A stretch of 64,000 nt of DNA. Source: Lutjanus erythropterus (lineage: Eukaryota; Chordata; Actinopteri; Lutjaniformes; Lutjanidae). Numbering within the stretch: the stretch's first letter is position 1; each line of letters opens with the position of its first letter. The notes below the pieces were generated by a model. It did no database searches. It saw only the letters and a list, made by a program, of their open reading frames with translations, and was not told the DNA's origin. Both the position numbers and the translations under genes were made by a program. The stretch covers positions 1,268,345-1,332,344 of the forward strand of contig CM034613.1 in NCBI GenBank assembly GCA_020091685.1, read 5' to 3'. Positions 61,601 through 64,000 of the stretch are shown piece by piece.

Positions 61601-63454
61601 ATTTTTGGTAATTTTGCTAGTAAGTGGGGTGGCATACATTGCTCCAAGACATATACTTAATCTTTACCCACAGTGGAAATATGTCAGCAAGCAGTCTGTG
61701 GAAATAGTCACTCAGTGTCTGATTTCATGAATACATCCATACTCTGTCTTCTCACATTATTTCTCAGACGCATCTAAGTCAAATTTTGGCCTGGACCCCA
61801 AAAAACAGAAAAGTGGCTTAAAGTAAGGCTGTTTGCTATTTTTCTACAACATATAGGATTTGTCTCTACAAATGAATCTGAATGAATGAGATTCTAGTTT
61901 TCATTTGTTCAAACTCACACTCGCCCCAAAGTGAACGTTACAAAAATATGGTATTCATAAAATAATAAATTAAAAAAATAAATAAAATCAATCAATAAAA
62001 TATTAAAACAAATTACTATGAAATTATTTTGAAACAATTATAACTTTTTTTTTTTTTTAAATATCTTCTTAGTTTTTAATGCCAAACCTGTTAATCCTAT
62101 TGATTCTGTCTACAATGCACATCAGTGAAGTGTCTTTGGGTATATATTTTGTAAATAATTTCTGTTTACCAAATTTACAATCTTTTAATACTTAACTGAT
62201 ACACTTTAAAGAAAAAAATATGTTTTTTCTCTTTTTGGTTGTTCATTTTAAAACTTTTGTTTGATTGTTTTAGGGTGATACTGTATTCATCCAGTTGCAT
62301 TACTTAAAGGGTCAGTTCACCACAAAATCAAAAATGAAGAAAATACTGGCCTGTGGTGCTATTTATGCATGTATGCAGATTTTTTTTTAGCGTGAGTTGC
62401 AGAGTTTTAGAGATATTGGCCGTGGAGATGTCTCTGATATAATGGAACTAAATGGCGCTCAAAGTACCAAAAAATTACATTTTAAAAACTCAAAGCGGGT
62501 GTCTCCTTCCAAAAATCCTTAAAACAATCCACAGACCTGTTGTGAGCAGTTTCATGTAGGAACGACTTCCCTTCTGCTCGAAAATCTACCAGAACTACTT
62601 TCATTCTACTGGATAGAAAGTAGTTCCCACATGAAACTGCTTACAACAAGGTCAGTGGATCATCTTGAGTAAGCAGGTCATATTTTCTGGAAATAAATGC
62701 TGGTTTTGAATTTTTCAAATGTATTTCTTTGGTGCTTTGAGCACCATAAGCCGAGTGCCATTTAGTTCCATCTATTGCAGATATCTCTTTGGTCGATATC
62801 TACAAAAGTCTGCCACTCACGCCAAAACTATCCAGATAGATAAACAGCACTACAGGGAAGAGGAAAATGTGTATTTTGATGGGTGAACTGTCCCTTTAAA
62901 ATAGTATAAAAGTAAGCTAAATGAAAGAGGGTAGCTTAGTGAGCAGTTTTGGAGAGGGCTCCTATAAATACTTGCTCCCCTGTCTACAGACTGTCTGGTT
63001 AACCAAACGAAGCCATCATTGAGTAAACCGTACCTATGCTGGTCTCACACGGTCCCTTCTGGATCTGGGTGACTCCCGGCAGTCCCTGCTGCAGAGCCTT
63101 CCTGCTGGTGGCCTTCAGCTGGCACACGTTGCCGTATGTCTTGCCGTCGCTGCCGCACACCTCGTGGCTGAACCTGCACTGACAGACGCCCTTGGAGAGC
63201 CGCTTGCCCGCCGGGTGTTTGCACTCCAGCCCGTCCCCGCACGGCAGGTCGTCCTTGCGGCCGCACGGCTCCCCCTCTCCCTGCGCGCACACCAGGCAGC
63301 AGTTGCACCGGTCCGGCACGTAGCCGCTGGGGCAGCTGGGGCTCGGACAGGTACTCACATCGCACCGGGTTGGACAGTTGTCTTTGGGCTCTGCGCTGGC
63401 AGAATCCCTGAGGTAGAAGAGGACAGCGGTGTACAGCAGGAGCTGCATTTTCAT
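37480..63454 (-). CDS. htra3: htra3, secreted HtrA serine protease (complete, 10 exons)
   Basis: Secreted trypsin-like protease with a regulatory PDZ domain; in vertebrates linked to extracellular matrix and TGF-beta family signalling. Exons in transcript order: 63034-63454, 49437-49536, 49162-49294, 47289-47378, 39697-39891, 39545-39577, 39201-39315, 39059-39116, 37769-37864, 37480-37648. All phases agree and introns are GT-AG, giving 469 residues plus TAG. Domains: signal peptide 1-21, IGFBP-type Cys-rich module about 27-94 (CNCC core), Kazal module about 90-137, protease about 165-345 with H203 (TNAHVV), D239 (KSDIAT) and S317 (GNSGGP), PDZ about 370-467. Human HTRA3 is 453 residues, as I recall. 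HTRA1 is the main alternative; NPKV-like linker sequence and the acox3 neighbour favour HTRA3. Intron 1 is 13.5 kb. Whether this is an a or b fish paralogue cannot be told here. Confidence 0.95.
37769..37864 (-). CDS. htra3: htra3 exon 9: PDZ first half
   Basis: 96 bp, phase 2 to 2. Encodes [20 protein letters not shown] then [11 protein letters not shown] plus two bases of Lys. The SGIYVHEV strand is the PDZ core. Acceptor TTCCAG, donor GTAGGT. Confidence 0.95.
37990..38245 (+). repeat. dispersed repeat in htra3 intron 8
   Basis: Contains aggctgtagcaagctcattt and ttggtaccaaccatgtcatg, phrases I recall from a very common perch-like fish repeat. Accounts for a spurious 64-codon frame. Confidence 0.5.
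38246..39058. other. htra3 intron 8, remainder
   Basis: gaggacccagaatatatcct and tgtgggacacct at 38834-38866 look like a repeat fragment. No exon seen. Confidence 0.4.
39059..39116 (-). CDS. htra3: htra3 exon 8: linker to PDZ
   Basis: 58 bp, phase 1 to 2. Encodes (D)[18 protein letters not shown] plus two bases of Thr. Acceptor TTTTTCAG, donor GTAAGT. The KKRFIGIRM motif is diagnostic for the HTRA1/3 linker. Confidence 0.95.
39201..39315 (-). CDS. htra3: htra3 exon 7: end of protease domain
   Basis: 115 bp, phase 0 to 1. Encodes [20 protein letters not shown] then [18 protein letters not shown]. The acceptor is the uncommon TTTGAG|GATG. Followed by an intron of only 84 bp. Confidence 0.95.
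39545..39577 (-). CDS. htra3: htra3 exon 6: catalytic Ser micro-exon
   Basis: Only 33 bp, phase 0 to 0: [11 protein letters not shown], with catalytic S317 in GNSGGP. Acceptor TTTCACAG, donor GTGAGC. A 33-bp exon with this content is typical of HTRA1/HTRA3 genes. Confidence 0.95.
39697..39891 (-). CDS. htra3: htra3 exon 5
   Basis: 195 bp, 65 codons, phase 0 to 0. Encodes [40 protein letters not shown] and [20 protein letters not shown], then DAIIN. Acceptor CTAG, donor GTGAGA. Core of the second protease barrel. Confidence 0.96.
40190..40500 (-). pseudogene. decayed LINE reverse transcriptase, palm motif
   Basis: Minus strand has [10 protein letters not shown], with the catalytic YADD at 40359-40348, preceded out of frame by a [13 protein letters not shown]-like segment (about 40430-40400) and followed by [18 protein letters not shown]-like sequence. 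This is the order of reverse-transcriptase blocks in L2-like fish LINEs. Several frameshifts. Inserted in htra3 sense orientation. Confidence 0.7.
42270..42365 (+). repeat. LINE/SINE 3' tail with (GAAT)n
   Basis: gctgggataggctccagcac, cccgcaaaccc, atgcagttacagacaatgaa and a gaatgaatgaatga end: the familiar 3' tail of L2-type elements in fish. Confidence 0.7.
45119..45427 (+). mobile_element. hAT-like element, copy 1
   Basis: Starts caggggtgggcaattatttt, ends gctcaggtct; interior has ccttgcggaccacgtgaaac and tggtgggccgcatctg. Same family as 49717-50094. No matching target duplication seen. Confidence 0.6.
46076..46185 (+). repeat. tRNA-derived SINE, partial
   Basis: Head gtagctcagctggtagagcg is a good A-box; the B-box region is degraded; tail keeps acatgtcaccccacagctct. 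Same family as 23794-23967. Confidence 0.65.
47289..47378 (-). CDS. htra3: htra3 exon 4: catalytic Asp
   Basis: 90 bp, 30 codons, phase 0 to 0. Encodes [20 protein letters not shown] then [10 protein letters not shown], with catalytic D239. The acceptor is the unusual GTGAAG|GTCC. As I recall, HTRA1 and HTRA3 of mammals carry exons 3 and 4 as one exon. Confidence 0.94.
47525..47760 (+). repeat. dispersed repeat, shared with 36585-36845
   Basis: Shares gtagttctgtttata, gaggacacattccacat, tacaggatcagtgtag and aaatataatactggcttg with the other copy. Lies in the intron between htra3 exons 3 and 4. Confidence 0.6.
48320..48590 (+). mobile_element. repeat with helicase-like ORF start, copy B
   Basis: Shares gcaccaaaggtggtgctgcc, agggactagtggcagct and agaagtatccatggaagca with copy A. 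The frame at 48460 reads [20 protein letters not shown] then [10 protein letters not shown], shifted out of the LKEEQR frame. Lies in the htra3 intron between exons 3 and 4. Confidence 0.6.
49162..49294 (-). CDS. htra3: htra3 exon 3: catalytic His
   Basis: 133 bp, phase 2 to 0. Encodes (R)[19 protein letters not shown] then [20 protein letters not shown] and QQHLK. H203 of TNAHVV is the charge-relay His. Ends AAG|GTATAG. Confidence 0.95.
49437..49536 (-). CDS. htra3: htra3 exon 2: start of protease domain
   Basis: 100 bp, phase 1 to 2. Encodes (G)[19 protein letters not shown] then [13 protein letters not shown]. Two nearby AGs are possible acceptors; the one giving CAGTATAG|GTCC is chosen because the other puts a stop in frame. 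Donor CTCAG|GTACCG. Confidence 0.95.
49717..50094 (+). mobile_element. hAT-like element, copy 2, with near-exact TSD
   Basis: caggagtggacaattatttt to cgggcccaggtctg; flanks gtctagat (49709-49716) and atctagat (50095-50102) match 7 of 8. Interior matches 45119-45427. Sits in htra3 intron 1. Confidence 0.75.
50103..51955. other. htra3 intron 1, nothing recognised
   Basis: No exon, RNA gene or clear repeat seen. Confidence 0.4.
51956..52108 (-). repeat. GGTTAGGGTTAG-type repeat joined to helicase-like repeat
   Basis: Minus strand reads ggttagggttagtgaaagtt, atggtttgggttaaaatgat and ends ccttctagacacaaccc; the end is close to the terminal repeat of 33676-33800. Confidence 0.5.
52109..52336 (-). 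mobile_element. repeat with helicase-like ORF start, copy C
   Basis: Minus strand starts cttgtgaggcagctggattc, has caccaaaagtggtgcagcc, ccatggaagcaactcatctc and breaks at atatcagaactggag. The start-codon region keeps the frame but the helicase-like part is absent. Confidence 0.6.
52889..52921 (+). repeat. (GT)n microsatellite
   Basis: Twelve or more GT units with one GA interruption. A second shorter (GT)n is at 53061-53077. Confidence 0.95.
54541..54575 (+). repeat. (ATT)n microsatellite
   Basis: About eleven ATT units with one early ATC. Confidence 0.95.
57155..57830 (+). repeat. repeat split by a nested MITE
   Basis: Left part 57155-57300 (acaagtttcatcacaatgag) and right part about 57640-57830 (aatttcaaaataaaggcgta, tgaatcaatgtatcctcaca) match adjoining parts of 31725-31930. 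The 57303-57637 element lies between. Confidence 0.65.
57303..57637 (+). mobile_element. GCAACTAACAATTATTTT-type MITE, near full length
   Basis: ggctgcaactaacaattatt at the left; atttaataatcgattaataa and ttgttgctgatcta at the right form an inverted pair rich in ATCGATTAAT. Interior has tgtcagaaaatggtgaaaat and ccaagatgacacaaagat. Confidence 0.7.
58272..58445 (-). repeat. tRNA-derived SINE
   Basis: Minus strand B-box GGTTTGATTCC (58390-58380), A-box region around 58440-58420, and the tail gctgcatgtcgttccccagc then ttaaagacataaaaagcccc. Same family as 23794-23967, more diverged. Confidence 0.7.
59345..59383. repeat. perfect 15-bp inverted repeat with 9-nt loop
   Basis: Arms GTTCTGGGTGTTTGA (59345-59359) and TCAAACACCCAGAAC (59369-59383). 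It abuts the next repeat. Confidence 0.85.
59384..59672 (-). repeat. GCAACTAACGATT-type MITE, inverted copy
   Basis: Ends aataatcattagttgcagcc at 59672; interior has cactgactgacatttgcc and agtaaactgaatatttttgg. Reverse orientation of 57303-57637. Confidence 0.65.
59673..60475. other. htra3 intron 1, nothing recognised
   Basis: No supported feature. Confidence 0.4.
60480..60575 (-). repeat. GCAACTAACGATT-type MITE fragment
   Basis: attactcaattaaatgagaa and aataactgttagttgaagcc match the terminal part of the family. Confidence 0.5.
60615..60659 (+). repeat. hAT-like right terminus
   Basis: gggagccacatgtggctcca, gagcctcaggttgcagaccc, then ctg. Matches the right side of 27075-27812. No matching left end found nearby. 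Confidence 0.5.
60660..62300. other. htra3 intron 1, nothing recognised
   Basis: AT-rich; no supported feature. Confidence 0.4.
62304..62899. mobile_element. foldback element, full length, TTAA-flanked
   Basis: TTAA at 62304-62307 then AGGGTCAGTTCACC; other end GGTGAACTGTCCCT then TTAA at 62896-62899. Arms are inverted for almost the whole length (aatggcgctcaaag versus ctttgagcacc..gccattt; acagaccttgttgtgagcag-like motifs in both). TTAA at both edges suggests a piggyBac-type target site. It ends 135 bp from the htra3 exon 1 donor. Confidence 0.75.
63034..63454 (-). CDS. htra3: htra3 exon 1: signal peptide, IGFBP, Kazal
   Basis: Starts at ATG 63454-63452 (context CCTCCATGA; a second Met is codon 3). 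Hydrophobic leader [15 protein letters not shown], likely cut after SASA at residue 21. Cys-rich IGFBP-like module with CNCCLVC and [15 protein letters not shown], then a Kazal-like module [20 protein letters not shown]. Donor GTACGG; phase 0 to 1; 140 codons plus one base. Confidence 0.95.
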
Positions 63455-63870
63455 GGAGGACAGAAACTCAAAGGGATGGAGAAAGTTTTACGCGCAGATC
63501 ATATTCACTGGCTCCTCACTGCGCAGCACTTTGTGGAGACTTTACAGATGAAAATCCACAAACACAAGGACAGAACGACAAATGTCCACCTAATACTGCA
63601 AAAGACATCAGAATAAAACGGTCCTGATACTGGATGGTGCAGCTTGTAGCCGCGCGTAATTGTGCGTCCGGAGACAACAACGAGCCAAAGTAGTGTGAGA
63701 GTATCCAGTGCAGTTAGACTCGATGTGTCTCTGTCTGTCCTTTGTCCAGACTCAGTGAAACTCCACCAGTCTGCAGCGAAGCCGGCCGGAGAGACAGAGG
63801 GAGGAGATGAGGAGCAGCTGCGCTCCTGGAGGCGTGGCGACGGATCTCACACTGATGTTGGCAACATCGC
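63455..63870 (-). promoter_or_regulatory. htra3: htra3 5' UTR and putative CpG-rich promoter
   Basis: Sequence from exon 1 into this flank is visibly richer in CpG than the AT-rich rest of the window (for example gccggccgg at 63781-63789 and a GC-box-like ggaggcgtgg near 63829). No TATA box is seen close to the ATG, as expected of a CpG-type promoter. Transcription start cannot be placed. Confidence 0.4.
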
Positions 63871-64000
63871 TGTTGTTGTTGTATGACCTCAGAATAAGTC
63901 ACATTCTGCCTTATTTCTGGCAGGTCTGGTGCGGGAAACTCATAGATGCTGCGGCCAAGATGTTAGAAATATTGGGGTCGGGGGCCTCATTTATAAAATG

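Noticed and set aside
63164-63616. 150-codon plus-strand frame opposite htra3 exon 1
   Set aside because: Antisense shadow of a GC-rich exon with clear IGFBP and Kazal coding on the minus strand.
1-64000. Novel multi-gene defence or CRISPR-like system
   Set aside because: No regularly spaced repeats with unique spacers and no clustered small genes; the repeats are scattered vertebrate transposons.

Overview
The window is vertebrate nuclear DNA, almost certainly from a teleost of the percomorph type. Two multi-exon genes with canonical GT-AG introns lie in a sea of decayed fish repeats: Tc1-like, hAT-like, TTAA-flanked foldback elements, tRNA-derived SINEs and LINE scraps. There is no prokaryotic gene structure, CRISPR array or operon.

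Layout. (1) 1-15272, plus strand: the 3' part of acox3 (peroxisomal acyl-CoA oxidase 3), ten coding exons giving 409 C-terminal residues and the stop; the first roughly 290 residues lie to the left of the window. (2) 15273-about 17100: probable acox3 3' UTR. (3) About 17100-37000: intergenic, mostly repeats, with no gene I can support. (4) 37480-63454, minus strand: complete htra3 (secreted HtrA-family serine protease), ten coding exons that join without a phase error to 469 codons plus stop: signal peptide, IGFBP module, Kazal module, trypsin-like protease with H203/D239/S317, PDZ. (5) 63455-64000: GC-rich htra3 5' flank and presumed promoter.

The two genes are convergent. As I recall, ACOX3 and HTRA3 are also neighbours in convergent orientation in mammals, so this looks like conserved synteny. 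I see no functional link: one product works in peroxisomes, the other is secreted.

I do not find a new multi-gene system. The best leads are: a 37-bp copy of an acox3 exon edge (acceptor plus exon start) inside a later intron; an unusual peroxisomal targeting tail (-PKL) on acox3; an apparently extra intron in htra3 with AAG|GT at both junctions; an 84-bp htra3 intron whose retention would give a PDZ-less protein; three copies of a repeat carrying a decayed helicase-like start; a perfect 23-bp hairpin; and a hAT element with an exact 8-bp target duplication.

Exon coordinates were derived by hand from splice signals, reading phase and remembered family sequence. Repeat boundaries are approximate unless a target duplication is stated.
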